In this document: one piece after another, positions 24,214 through 35,199 of the stretch | Layout of the letters: each line of letters starts with the position of its first letter | How positions within the stretch are numbered: the stretch's first letter is position 1 | NCBI RefSeq assembly: GCF_000151315.2 | Contig: NW_011887306.1 | Span: 474,072-538,071 of the forward strand | DNA: 64,000 bases | Direction of reading: 5' to 3' | From: Capsaspora owczarzaki ATCC 30864 | Lineage: Eukaryota > Opisthokonta > Filasterea | The notes under the pieces: model-generated | Told to the model about the DNA's origin: nothing | Databases searched by the model: none | Seen by the model: only the letters and a program-made list of their open reading frames with translations | Made by a program: the position numbers and the translations under genes

Positions 24214-25831
24214 ATGACCCGCGCTCGCCGGCTTGCGGCTGTGCTCGCAGTCTCGGCGTTCGCGTTTGCTTGCTTTTGGTGGCATCCGTTTCATCCAGCC
24301 AACTCCATCTCGCTGAATAGTGACACATGCGGCGGCGGCGGCGGCGTTGTTGTCGACTCAAACAGCGCGTTGCTGCTCCAGCTGGAGCAAGCCAATTCTG
24401 AGCTGCTCGAGCTCAGACGTCGGTTGGCAGAAGCGCACCAACCGGCCATGCCAACGCCCCAATGCGATTGCCAGTCGCACCAATCCATGCCTGCGTCCGA
24501 GGCTGCTCTTTCAGACCAAGATCAGTCTGTGGCGAATCACTTCCAGGACTTGGCTCAAGTTGCCGCCATCTTTCGTTCGGATATCAGCCCGCCCGAGCCC
24601 TCTTCCACACATCCGCATCAAATATTCATTGAGCTGGGAGGCCATTTGCGCTCTCAAGGGCGGAATTTGCGCAACTTTGAGAGCCTTGTCGCGTCGCTGC
24701 GGGAGCAAGGCGGCCAGGCCTTTGTCTCGGAGTACACCTGGTCCAAGCTGGACGACGATACTCGAGCGACATGGTGGAAGCATAACGAAATGGACTATGT
24801 CGCCGAGCAGACCAAGATCCACGGTCTGCCACGGGACATTCTGTCCAATCTGATTCAGCCGGCATTGAAGCGACTGCAGATTCCTCACTTGGTTGTCGTT
24901 GGACAAAGCGCCACCGAGCGGGGCAATTTTGAATTCAACCGTTTTCGATCGTGGCTAGGCGCGCATCGGGCGACGCGGTTGTTGGCGCAACAGGAGGGCG
25001 TAGCAATGCACCCGCACGATATCGTCTTGTCGACTCGGCCGGATGTGCTGTTTGTCAAGTCGCTGAAACTGGCGCCGTTAGTTGCCTTTCTGAAGCGGAA
25101 TCCCATGACAATATTTGTCATTTCACACGAGCGCACTTACACGGTGAGCTGATTATGCCATCAGAGTTGGCCTGACAACTTTCGTAAAGTGGTGGCGCTC
25201 ATTTGTGGCTGTGCTTTTCTTTTGTGAAATGCTGCAGGGTGAGCACAAGAACGACCCATCCGACGTCACATGGATTACCACTGTGCAGGCACAGGATGCA
25301 TTCGTCTACAGCTTGCAAAGCTTTGGCCGGGCAGGGCCGTGTTCACCGGGAGCCGACCCGAGTTTGAATTGGTTTCAAGTGCTCATGTTCACTTGCACTC
25401 CAGTCACGCTGCGGTACATTGCGCCAGAAATGCCAGTATTTCTCCATCGACTGCACAACGTGACGCACCGCTTCCCGCAGGCAGACTTTCCTTACATGGG
25501 CCACCTGGTGGTCGATCCAATTCCATTTGACATTGTTTCCACGCAAGTGTGCAAAAAGCCATTCCGCGGCTTTCAGCGCACGCCACTTGAGCTGGTCTCG
25601 AAACGAGGAAAGGTTATTTCTACATTGAGCCAACTCACCCACACTGGCAACACGACTGTTGAGGTGAAACCGGGCGTTTCGCGACGAATGCCATCCCTCA
25701 ATCTCGATGACGGTGATGATGGCGTTCCTCTGTGTCCGTTCATCGACCGAGTCAAGACCGAAATGTATGGAGCCGAGGGATTCTTTACCCATGGCGAGGC
25801 CATCGATCCACAGACCATTCCACGGAGGTGA
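24214..25831 (+). CDS. Type II membrane protein of an unassigned family, paralogue 1
   Basis: I do not recognise this family by name. Two exons, 24214-25143 and 25238-25831, give 507 residues. Topology is type II: a basic start (MTRARR), one TM segment, a coiled-coil stem (LLQLEQANSELLELRRRL) and a large lumenal domain. Conserved blocks shared with the copies at 28.6 and 33.5 kb include GGHLRSQGRNLRNFES, EYTWSKLDDD...WWK, EQTKIHG, RSWLGAHRA, DIVLSTRPDVL, FLKRNPMTIFV and, across the phase-0 intron, HKNDP...W. VCKKPF and an Asp-rich DDGDDG..LCPF box lie near the end. The layout, and a RPD-type motif like that seen in some bacterial polysaccharide glycosyltransferases, suggest a Golgi glycosyltransferase; this is inference. 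An in-frame upstream ATG-like start was not chosen because the TM would then not be N-terminal. Confidence 0.85.
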
Positions 25832-25935
25832 GACGGGCGGAGACACGACATTTTTTCATTTTTCGATTTCGTGCGATTCGTTGTTTAAAAAAAAGTATAG
25901 TATTAACACAAAGAGATGTTTCAACACCACTGAGC

Positions 25936-28223
25936 TTATTGGGGGATCATCTTGCTCACCCAAGCCAAGCACCATTTCAAATCCGTCAACAAGTTCTTCA
26001 GTGCCTTCGTCCACGTTTCCAGCTTGGAGTTGACAAACCTGATGGACTGCTCTCCAATCTTGTCTTTGACGACACTGTCGCAAGCAAAGCGAGTCGAAAC
26101 AAAAAACAAAGTCAGTCAGCTGTACAAGAGTCGCAACACAACGCAAGCAGTCGTGATGTGCAGTCGAAACATACGGATATGGCAGATGGAACTGAGGATC
26201 TCGACTCTCGACATGAAGCGTCAATTGTTGCAAGCAGTCCAAAAACGCAATCATGGCGCTGTCAAAGCTGGACTGGCCAAAGTTGAACAGCTTTGAGGCT
26301 CCGGTCGAGTACCTAGAGAAAACAAGAAAAATAAAGCAGGGGCATGAAGGCAGTGAGCACAGCATGAAGAGCAAAGACGAGCAAAGATAGATCAGCGGAT
26401 CTTTACAGCTCAAAGCGCGTTTCATCTTCAACGTTTTCAATCCGAGTGTAGCTCCCAAGCGGAACAATTCGGTACCTGGATTTCCAAACAGGTCAGTGAG
26501 AGCCTCCAGAAAACCACAAAATCACACGAAACCTCTTGTTCAAAAAATCTCAACGTACTTGTTGAATGTAAACTTGAGACGTTCAGCCATGCTTTGAAGA
26601 AGCAGAGCGGTTTGGCCCCACGCCGCATTGATTTCAGCCCAGTCGACCTGAACCCACGAAATGAGAATGACACCCTCGAAAATTTCAAAGCTTCCGCACG
26701 ACGCCATGCGAGGAAAGTGACAAACATACCGGGCTGTTTTGCAGGCGCCCGAGCCGGAAACCATTAATCGTGCCAAAATGCCCTTCAAACCAGATGTGGA
26801 ACGTATCGTTGTAGATGTTGGTCTTGTTCAATCGGCTCAGCGAGGCTGACGCATTTTGCAAACGCATCTCGATACTGCATTACACACAAGGAAGAAGAAA
26901 CCCCCGAAGCAAAAGGTCAGATGACAACACAAACACGCTGATCAAAACCCCCCAACCAACCAACCAAACAACCAAACAAACAAACATACCAATCATGCTC
27001 CTCGAGAAACTCGCGGAGTTGCCGCTGGAACTCGCTGTACTCTTTCCAATAGACTTCGCTGTCGCGATCAACTTCAGCTTGCTGCACAGTCAGAGAGGCG
27101 AGTTCCTGACTGGCAATCTCTCGATCCGTCTCCAGCTGGAAGACTCGCTGTTGCAGACCCGCTTCTTCAAAGCGCAGCTTTTGAAGCTCCTCACGCTCGA
27201 GTGCGCTGTCACGCGGATCGGCATCTTCCTCCTGCGACCGTGCCAAGAACTCGCGGTAGTAGTTGAGCTCTTGCTCTGCATCCAGCAAGTCATCTTCGAG
27301 GCTTTCGACGAGTTGGTCGCTGCACTCCTTGCAGAGTGGGTGGTCGACTTCGCCCATGCTCGACATCAAGTCAAACAAGCTGCTCGCTGCTCGGATTCTG
27401 TACTTGAGGCTGCTGTTCTTCTTGTTGGTGGGGGTAGAGCTGCCACTCGTTGCAAGGTCGACTGCTGCAAACGACGACGAAGGTGTCAGCGTGCTGCTAC
27501 CGCCAGTCGCGGGTCCCTGCGATGCCCCGACGCCTGGAGTCAGGCTGGCTCGTCGTCCATCGCCATCAGCAGCGTCTCCTGCTCGAAGGGCACAAACCAA
27601 CAAAAAAGCAAGCAAAAGTGAGAGTCAGTGCAGCGAAGTAAGCTGTACCCTCTCCGCCTCGCCTCCCGTTACCATCACACCACCCCGCCCCAAACTAATT
27701 TGCTCGTAATGCAAATATCAAGCTTTTTTTGAGCAAACATGGCCGACGCCCACCTACCTTGAGACGGCGGTTGCAGCAGCTGTTGGGCCATTCTGGCGCA
27801 CGTCTCCTGGTCCATGTCCGCCAGCGACGCGTCCAGCTTGAGCGGCAGCGAGCACTTCTGGCAGACAAAGCTGACGTGCGTTGTCGCGCCAAGCACCTGG
27901 TTGCCGTCCATCGACTGCTGCGTCTGCAATGACGACGCTGTGCTCGACGGCATTGTCGCGGTGGGAATCGGCGCTTGCGGAAGGGACAGCGCAGGCACCA
28001 TTGCGCTGGGTGGCATTTGGTAGGCCTGCAGCTGAGCTTGAGCCTGGGCTTGGGCTTGGGCTTGAGCTTGAGCTTGAGCTTGAGCTTGAGCTTGAGCTTG
28101 AGCTTGAGCTTGAGCACGGCTCGGTGACATTGAGCCAAGATTCGGAGGCGACGAGCCAGCCACACTGTTCGGGTTGCCGCCGCCAGCAGACGCATTCGAA
28201 ATGGCAAGCCCAGATGCACTCAT
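25936..28223 (-). CDS. BECN1: Beclin 1 (Atg6/Vps30)
   Basis: Core subunit of the class III PI3-kinase (Vps34) complexes in autophagy and endosomal sorting. Seven exons, 28223-27758, 27578-26990, 26874-26730, 26647-26559, 26475-26407, 26312-26175 and 26074-25936, join to 544 residues, longer than human (450) because of low-complexity N-terminal sequence. Two CxxC pairs match Beclin ([10 protein letters not shown] and [11 protein letters not shown]). A coiled coil follows ([23 protein letters not shown] onward). The BARA/ECD domain has [32 protein letters not shown] and, at the C terminus, [23 protein letters not shown]3 segment is not obvious. An Ala-Gln repeat tract lies in exon 1. Confidence 0.95.
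28033..28114. repeat. Hexanucleotide GAGCTT repeat
   Basis: About thirteen copies of a six-base unit, with some GGGCTT variants at one side, read on the minus strand as alternating Ala-Gln (AQAQAQ) in the Beclin N terminus. Confidence 0.85.
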
Positions 28224-28634
28224 GGTTGTCTTGGGATGGGAGGGTCGGGGTAAGGACGGTCAAAAGAAGGCGCTCTCCAGCTAAACTTGTACTGTTGGAG
28301 ATTTGAATGACTGGACTTGCATTGACTTGAATTGGGTTTTCCTACTACTCCAGAGTCCAAAGAATCACGCATCAACGTCATAAACACATGGAAAATGGTA
28401 CTCGTTAAAAATGGTTTGGAAGCAAAAAGCAGCTTGGCTTGAGCATGTTCAATTGCTGTCCAGCAGAAGCTATCGGCGGCATGCTGCTAGTGCTCAATGT
28501 CTGACCTAGTAGAGTATCGCATTTGCTACTAGTATTACCGCCAGACTAACTTGTATTGTTCAACCGCAGTCTTCTGTTCTGCTCCATTGGGAGGAAAACC
28601 TGAATCGCCCTTCTCCCTGTTCGCTCCCGCTGCA
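28224..28634. promoter_or_regulatory. Divergent promoter between Beclin and paralogue 2
   Basis: 411 bp between head-to-head start codons. No gene or TATA box is seen. A near-palindromic CTAGTAG/CTACTAG motif recurs between about 28486 and 28540. Confidence 0.4.
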
Positions 28635-30189
28635 ATGGCGCCAGGATCGAAACAGACTCACAATGTCCTAATAGTACTGCTCCTCGTGTGCAATATCGCA
28701 ACCGTGGTGCTTCTGCGGCCGTGGGACACGCAACAGGCCGAACAATCCGTCCACCAAGACACGATCGCGTCGCTCGAGACGGAGCTGCAGGACACCCGAC
28801 GCCAGCTGGAGCAGCTCGTGCAGAGCATCAGTTTGCAGGACGCGATCGACGTGCCATGTACACAACTGGCCTCGCCTCCAGAAAACCCAGTCCAAGCTGA
28901 TCTCGAGTTGCCCGAGCTGGCGGAACGATTCCAAGATTTGGCAAGGGTCGTGGGCGTGTTTGCATCCGACTTTGCTCCAGCTCCATTGCCTGCTGTTACA
29001 AGTCGGATATTCGTCACAATGGCGGGGCATCTTCGCTCGCAGGCGCTGAACCTTGCCAACTTTGAAAGTTGGGTCGAGCCGATGCGAGCGCAGGGCGCGC
29101 AGATTTTCCTGGCCGAGTACTTGTGGTCGGATCTTGATGCTCCCCAGGATAGCTGGTGGAAGAAGAACGGGTCTGCACTGGTCAAGGAGCAGACTCTGAT
29201 CCACGGCAAACCGGTCGACATTCTTGCAAAGCAAATCGAGCCCGCGCTTCGTCGGTTGCAGATTCCGTATGTGACTGTGGTTTCCGATCAACAAGCAGAG
29301 CGTGGTGTGTTTCACTCCCATCGTGCTCGCAGCTGGGTCGGGGTCCATCGAGCAATGCATTTGCTCCCTCGCATGCCAAACAGCGGACGATTCACCGTCG
29401 CTCCCGCAGACATTGTCATGTCGACCCGACCCGACGTGCTGTATGAGCGGAGCTTTGCGGTGCGACCGCTCGTGGCCTTCTTGAAGCGCAACCCAATGAC
29501 TGTGTTTGTCATGTCGTTCTACCACGATCCAACCAAGACGGTACGTTTTTTTTTTGTTTGTTGAGATGGCGTGTGTGTTTGCCGCCTTGGTTTTCGCTCA
29601 ACTTGGTCTGTCTCGACAGGGCGCACATCATAACGACCCCTGCGAGCTCAACTGGATTACATCAGTGCAAGGGTACAATGCAATCATTCAGACGGTGCAG
29701 ACCATGGACGTCAGCACATGCACCCTTGGCACAAGCAACCCAGGCTTGCACGAATTCCAGCTGCTCATGTTCAAGTGTGCGCCAGTCACCGTTCGCTACC
29801 TCTCTCCAGACTGGTCTATTCATTATCACAGACTGAGCGGTGAGACGGCAGCATTTCCCAACCGGAATGCATGGGGTCGAGGGCGCCTTCTCGTCTCGGG
29901 CGAGCCGCTGGATCTCGTCCAGACGCATCGCTGCAAAAAGCCATTCTTTGGTGTGAGGCATGTGCCTATTGCTCCTATCGATAGGAACGGGTTGCCGGCG
30001 TCCACAGTATTTCAGCAGACCGCGCAGGGGATTTCGGAGGTTCCCTTCAACTTGACGGAGAGGGTGTGGATGTCGCCCAATCTCGACGACAACGACGACA
30101 TTCCTTACTGTCCATACATCAACCGGCAAAACACCAACACAAAGTACTTCGGGACCGAGGGACTAGTTGCACACGGTCAATTTGTTTAA
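28635..30189 (+). CDS. Type II membrane protein of the unassigned family, paralogue 2
   Basis: Two exons, 28635-29540 and 29620-30189, give 491 residues. A short polar head (MAPGSKQTHN) precedes one TM segment (VLIVLLLVCNIATVVLL) and a coiled stem (ASLETELQDTRRQLEQLV). The lumenal domain has MAGHLRSQALNLANFES, EYLWSDLD...WWK, EQTLIHG, RSWVGVHRA, DIVMSTRPDVLYE and FLKRNPMTVFV. The intron falls at the same place and phase as in the other two copies, just before GAHHNDP. The second exon carries KKPFFGVRH and the Asp-rich LDDNDDIPYCPY box. Shared intron position shows the three copies arose by duplication of a spliced gene. Function is inferred only: probably a Golgi enzyme. Confidence 0.85.
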
Positions 30190-30390
30190 TAAGCCCCAAC
30201 GTCACAAAACAAAAGAATGCAAACCTGCACAAATTTGCAAGACATGAACTAAACACAAAGTGGGACAACAATAGATACACACCACCAAAAACACACACTG
30301 CAATGCATCAACTGAAACACAAGTGGCAAAAAAATAATCCGAAACATGATCAAAAATTCAAAAAAAAAAGGAAAAAGAATGGGCCCCCAT

Positions 30391-32472
30391 TTACTCTGTC
30401 ATCATCACACGCTGTTGTGAAGCATTGGACTGCGGTGGCGGAGGGCGTTGCGGAGTGCTGGTACGCGGTGAAACAGGACGCGCAGGCGCCGAGACTGGTC
30501 GTGCGACAGGTTCTGCTGGTGCAGCAGCCTCAATCATGGGCCTCGAGCGGGGAGCCTCCAGTGCAGGCATGGAGGCTGGCGCGGACAGGGCAGGAGGACC
30601 TTGCGGCTGTTCTGGACGCTGCTGATTGCCTGCCAAGACTTGTTTGCTGGCCTCGGTTGCAGTCATTCGCACAAACGCGCCCGTGCCAATCTTGCGCGTG
30701 TTGAGGGCAACGCGTCCGATATTGCCGGCAGTGTCCATGGCGTCGCCAGCAGCCACGCCTGCTGGGCGGCCATAGCGGTGTGCAACCACGGCAACAGTCG
30801 CGGAGCGCACGTCCTTGCCAATGATTTCCGCAGCCCGCTCAAGACCTTCAAACACCGTGTGAACTGCAACAGCACCCGAGGCGGCCACACGATGCAGATT
30901 GCTCGGCTTGGTCTGCTCGGTTGCTTGCGGGCCATACAGGGCCTTGTTGATGTGCGGTGTGACCTGCAAGGCCACGTGTGAGGCGACCTTGTGCACGCCC
31001 TTGACGACAACCGAGCTGACTTTGACAACACCGCCTGTGGCGAGAAGATTCGAAAAAAAAGCAAGAAAGCAGCCACGCCGTCAGTTAGAAATGGCACACT
31101 CAAAATTCGACGACGACGATTCAGCACACGACACAAGTTCAGTACCAGTAAACGTCTTGGCATATTGCAAGTTCCGACTCGTTTGGTGATCAACGCGAGC
31201 AGGCTGCTCCGACTTTGGAAGGACGGAAATCAGCTTGTCGCCCCCTTGCACCACAACTTGTCCGGCAACTGAAGAATGGAAACGTCGCAAACAAAAAAAA
31301 ATGATGAGTTGGCGTGATCGAGCAAGCTGCGTCCATCGCTCCAGTCAGTCAGTCAGTCAGTCAGTCATACCGGCAGCACCGCGAACGGCCGTCTCTGAAA
31401 TCCAAACCGAGCTGCGCTGAAGGGCTTGCTGGATGTAGTCGGCCCAATCGGCTTCTTCACTAGCAGTTCGAGTTCGGACGACTGCAGCCTCGCCAATGTA
31501 GCGACGCGCGACCTCTTCAAATCTGTCAAACACACCCCATGAAAAAAAGAGCAAAGATCGAGAGACAGAAACATCAGCTCAGCTCAATGATCGTTTTGAT
31601 CAGACGGTCGACAAAATTGTGCAGACGACAAAAAGGCGTACTTGTCAAACACCTCTTCGGGACATCGTGTATCAAACAGCAGCAAGAGCTGACTGGCGTT
31701 TCGCAGGAGCAGTTTAAAGCCCTTGTTGCTGCGATCACGAATGCACTTTGTGACTTCTGTCAACGACATGGAAAAGTCACGGATTTGCACCTTGCAATCT
31801 GCCTCGCTCGAAAACAGCTTCAGTTCGCCCTGGTGGTTGAAGAAGGAAAAAAAGAAAGAAAGAAAAAAAGAACAGAAAAGGGTGAGAACGACAAGCAATT
31901 TTGAGCATGTCTGCGCGCTTTTCTGCCATCCCCTCCAAACGCAGCATACCTGAGCAGCAAGCTTAGACTCATCCTGTGCATTCACCAGGTAGGCAACAAC
32001 ATTCTTGGCTGTGAGAATGGACCCATCCGAGTCGAGCTGGACCCGAGCAACACGATTCCGTTCTTGGTATCTGTGAGATGCCGACCTGCAGTCAGCAACA
32101 CGCCGAGCAACTGCACTTTCAACAAGATATTGCAGATTCACATACGCGTCGTATTGCATCTTGGCAGCCGAAGCAGCAGCCGTGGAAGCTTCTTTGGCCT
32201 TTTCGAACGCGATTTTGCCAAACGCCAATCCTGTCGCCAACCAGCCAGACTGCATCGAATATTCCACCGCCCCCCAACAGAGCACAAAACCAAAACAACC
32301 AGATTGAGCATCTCTGCACACCTGAGCATCTTTGGGGTTGATGCTTTCTTACGTCGGAGGCGCTGGAAGAGCTCGAACGAGAGACGGGCGCGCTATTCGA
32401 CGTGCTGGCGGCGCTGGAGCTGGACGGGTTTCTGTAGTTGATGGAGGACGAACGTGCCGATGACGCTGAGCT

Positions 32473-32505
<33 letters not shown>

Positions 32506-33271
32506 AGCACTCAGTCCGCCATCGCGAAAGTCGCAAAAGTGGCGCATCATCTCCTCGAGCAGCCGGACGTAGTTGTCCTCGATCGAGTAGCCCAGGATGA
32601 GGCCGGTGAACTCGGCCGTGTGCAAGCTGCTTGTAGTAGCGGTCGTCTGGTCGTGCGCTGGGAGCGACTCGTCGCGCAGTGGGTTTGGGAAGATGTAGAA
32701 TCGCGGCCCAGCGCGCAGGACGGGCGAGTCGCGCATCAGCGGGAAGATCCACTCGGCGCACTGCAGAAAGCCTTCGAGCGTCTCTTCGAACGCAGGCGCA
32801 GACGGCGCTCCCGATGATGACGGAGCAGGGGAGGCAGAGGCAGCGTGCGAGTGGCGAAAGCGGCACACAGTCAATGGGGCGTCTTCGAGCAGGAGCGTCG
32901 TCTGCGAAGAGCCGTTCGCGTCCACGCCAAACACGTTCACGCCTTGTGGATAGCGTTGATGGACAAGATCAAGCAAGACACAGCGAGATGAGCAAACAAG
33001 CCAATAGAAAAGGGGGGGGGAAAGAAGCCAAAACACAGCTGGTGGTCCCGTGTTCTGAGAAATGACGTCAAATTCGCGCCAAATTTCGCTGTTGCCCTGC
33101 CCGCCCGCGTCACCCGAACGCTTGGTGCCAAGGTTTGGTTTGACTTTTAGGGGGGGGGGTTGGGAGAAGCTTACCGGATGGCAGGGACATGAGGATGTCG
33201 GCCTCTTCGTCGCCCGGTTGCGGATCGGGCGAACTGATGTGCTCGAGCTGGATAAAGTCGTCGTTCTGCAT
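30391..33271 (-). CDS. SPART: Spartin/ERD7-like protein with C-terminal senescence domain
   Basis: Probable lipid-droplet and endosome-associated protein; spartin is the product mutated in Troyer syndrome. Eight exons, 33271-33175, 32942-32353, 32249-32146, 32070-31950, 31829-31642, 31522-31371, 31268-31146 and 31034-30391, join to 672 residues. The N-terminal module resembles the spartin/ERD7 region (CAEWIFPLMRDSPVLRAGPRFYIFPN). A Ser-rich spacer is followed by a compact module of about 130 residues (from NRVARVQLDSDGSILTAKN to PEEVFDKFEEVARRYI) whose strand-rich then helical pattern is PH/GRAM-like, an inference. The C-terminal senescence domain has GVHKVASHV, GLERAAEIIGKDVRSATV and HRYGRPAGVAAGDAMDTAGN. 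No N-terminal MIT domain is visible, unlike animal spartin. An in-frame ATG at 33310 would add 13 residues. A Pro-rich tail ends at MMTE. Confidence 0.82.
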
Positions 33272-33536
33272 TATCGATTGAACGGGAAAAAAACAAGAGT
33301 GGATCTTCATCGTATTGATTTACTGAGGTTGATCTACATATTCGATGTGGATGCGATGGAGTTGCTGATGCTGACAATCAATGATAAACGGGAAGGACGT
33401 AAGAGAGAAGAAGCAAAAAGAATTGCCAAAAAAGTGCAATCGTTCCCAGAGCTGTCAAATTCATTCATTCCACTTTGTCTAAAAACAGATCAAAACACTC
33501 GGTTAAATTATTGTACCGTTAACAGCGCAAAAGCAC

Positions 33537-35119
33537 ATGTCGTTCACTGCGCTGGCATCACGGCCACTTGCTACCAAGCTGGTAGTCGTGCTGCTGTTGT
33601 TGCTGTTGTTCAATCTGGCGACACTGGCGCTGCTGGTGCGGCCGTCGTGGGGCGCGACGCGCTGTGACAACTCGATTCTTCGCGCCGAGCTTTTGGAAGC
33701 CAAGCGCCAGCTCGCTACCGGTCTTGCTGGTGGTGCTGCTGCTGGTGGTGGTGCTGGTGGTATGAACGCATCTTCGGATGCCGCCAAGCTGCAGTTGGCA
33801 GCACAGTTCCTGGATCTCAGTCAGGTCACTCGGATTTTCGCGTCCGACTTTCCGCCGCCCAGCCCGCCAGAGACCCAGACACGCATCTTTGTCGCGATGG
33901 CTGGACACTTGCGAACACAGGGCAAGAATTTAGGCAACTTTGCAAGCTTTGTCAAAGCGATGCGTGCGCAGGGAGCGCAAGTGTATTTGGCCGAGTACAC
34001 TTGGCACTTCCTGGATGATCCGTACCGCGACACCTGGTGGAAGGAAAACTCTGCCACATACGTCGCTGATCAAACTCGCATCCACGGTACTCCTGTGAGC
34101 ATTTTCGAGAACGAGATTGAGCCGGCACTCAAGGCGCTCCAGGTACCATACCTCGCCGTCGTCGGCGATCAAGAGATGGTCCGCGGAGCGTTTGCATCCG
34201 AGCGCTATCGCAGCTGGGTGGGCGTTCATCGAGCGCTGCTCATGCTTTCCCAGCTTCCGAATATCGGCGCGCTGAATCCCGGCGAAAGCGACATTGTCAT
34301 GTCCTCGCGACCGGACATTTTGTACGAAAAGGGCTTTCTCGTTCAGCCGCTGCTCGATTTCCTCAAGCGCAACCCAATGACTGTTTTTGTGACGTCGCAC
34401 TTCAGTGATCTTGCTGTGACTGTAAGTGGAGTCGGGGAGGTGCGGGCAGGAGGAGATGGGAGCCAGTAGATCTAGAGTTTTTTGTTGTTGTTTGTTGATG
34501 GTTTTTTTGTTGTTGTTGATGGAAGCCTGACTTTTTGAGGCTGTCGTGTTCTCTCTGATAGGGCGCTCATCACAACGATCCCTCCGAACTCACGTGGATT
34601 ACATCATTTCAAGCATACTCTGAAATCATCCGTGCTGGGCAAGTGTATGGGACTGGCCGGTGCTCGCCGCAACCAGGATTGCACGAATGGCAGACTGTTC
34701 TTTTCTACTGTGCGCCCGTGTCCATCCGGTACATGTCACCCGAGTGGACGATTTACGCTCATCGACTACACGGGGAGCTGGCTCCATTTCCGAATCACGA
34801 CAGCTTTGACTTTGAGCTTGGCCCCATCGCCAGCAAACCCGTCGACATTGTCGCGACTCACGTGTGCAAAAAGCCGTTTTTCGGCGTTCGACATGTGTCC
34901 ATTCGTCCGACGGACCAGAACGGGCAAGAGCTCACCACTGTCAAGCAGCGATCGGACGACGGGATCCAGGAAGTGACGCTTCCACCTCTGGCTGAGCAAG
35001 TCTGGCAATCGCCAAACCAGGATGACAACGACGACAAGCCGTACTGTCCCTTCCTAAAGCTAAAGGACAAAAAGTATTACAGCGCCGAGGGGTTGTTTAG
35101 CCATGGCCAAATGGTGTGA
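33537..35119 (+). CDS. Type II membrane protein of the unassigned family, paralogue 3
   Basis: Two exons, 33537-34421 and 34562-35119, give 480 residues. The TM segment is at about residues 14-34 (LVVVLLLLLLFNLATLALLV). The short stem has LRAELLEAKRQLA and a Gly/Ala run. Conserved blocks are MAGHLRTQGKNLGNFAS, EYTWHFLDD...WWKE, DQTRIHG, RSWVGVHRALL, DIVMSSRPDILYEKGF and FLKRNPMTVFV, then GAHHNDPSELTWIT after the intron, VCKKPFFGVRH and QDDNDDKPYCPF near the end. It is closer to paralogue 2 than to paralogue 1 by eye. It is divergent from the spartin-like gene with only 265 bp between starts, and convergent with the ERMARD-like gene (80 bp between stops). Confidence 0.85.
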
Positions 35120-35199
35120 ATTATTCATGCAAGTGTAAATTAGAAGAATTAGAGTTAAAAAAAAAAAAACATGCTGAAGTGAAAGAGCTGCATGCAGGG

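Noticed and set aside
31341-31370. Regular CAGT units considered as a CRISPR-like array
   Set aside because: A simple tetranucleotide microsatellite in an intron of the spartin-like gene, with no spacers.
24214-35119. Recent bacterial transfer as the origin of the new membrane-protein family
   Set aside because: All three copies have a eukaryotic intron at the same site and phase, type II topology, and base composition like their neighbours. Any transfer would be ancient and cannot be shown from this window.
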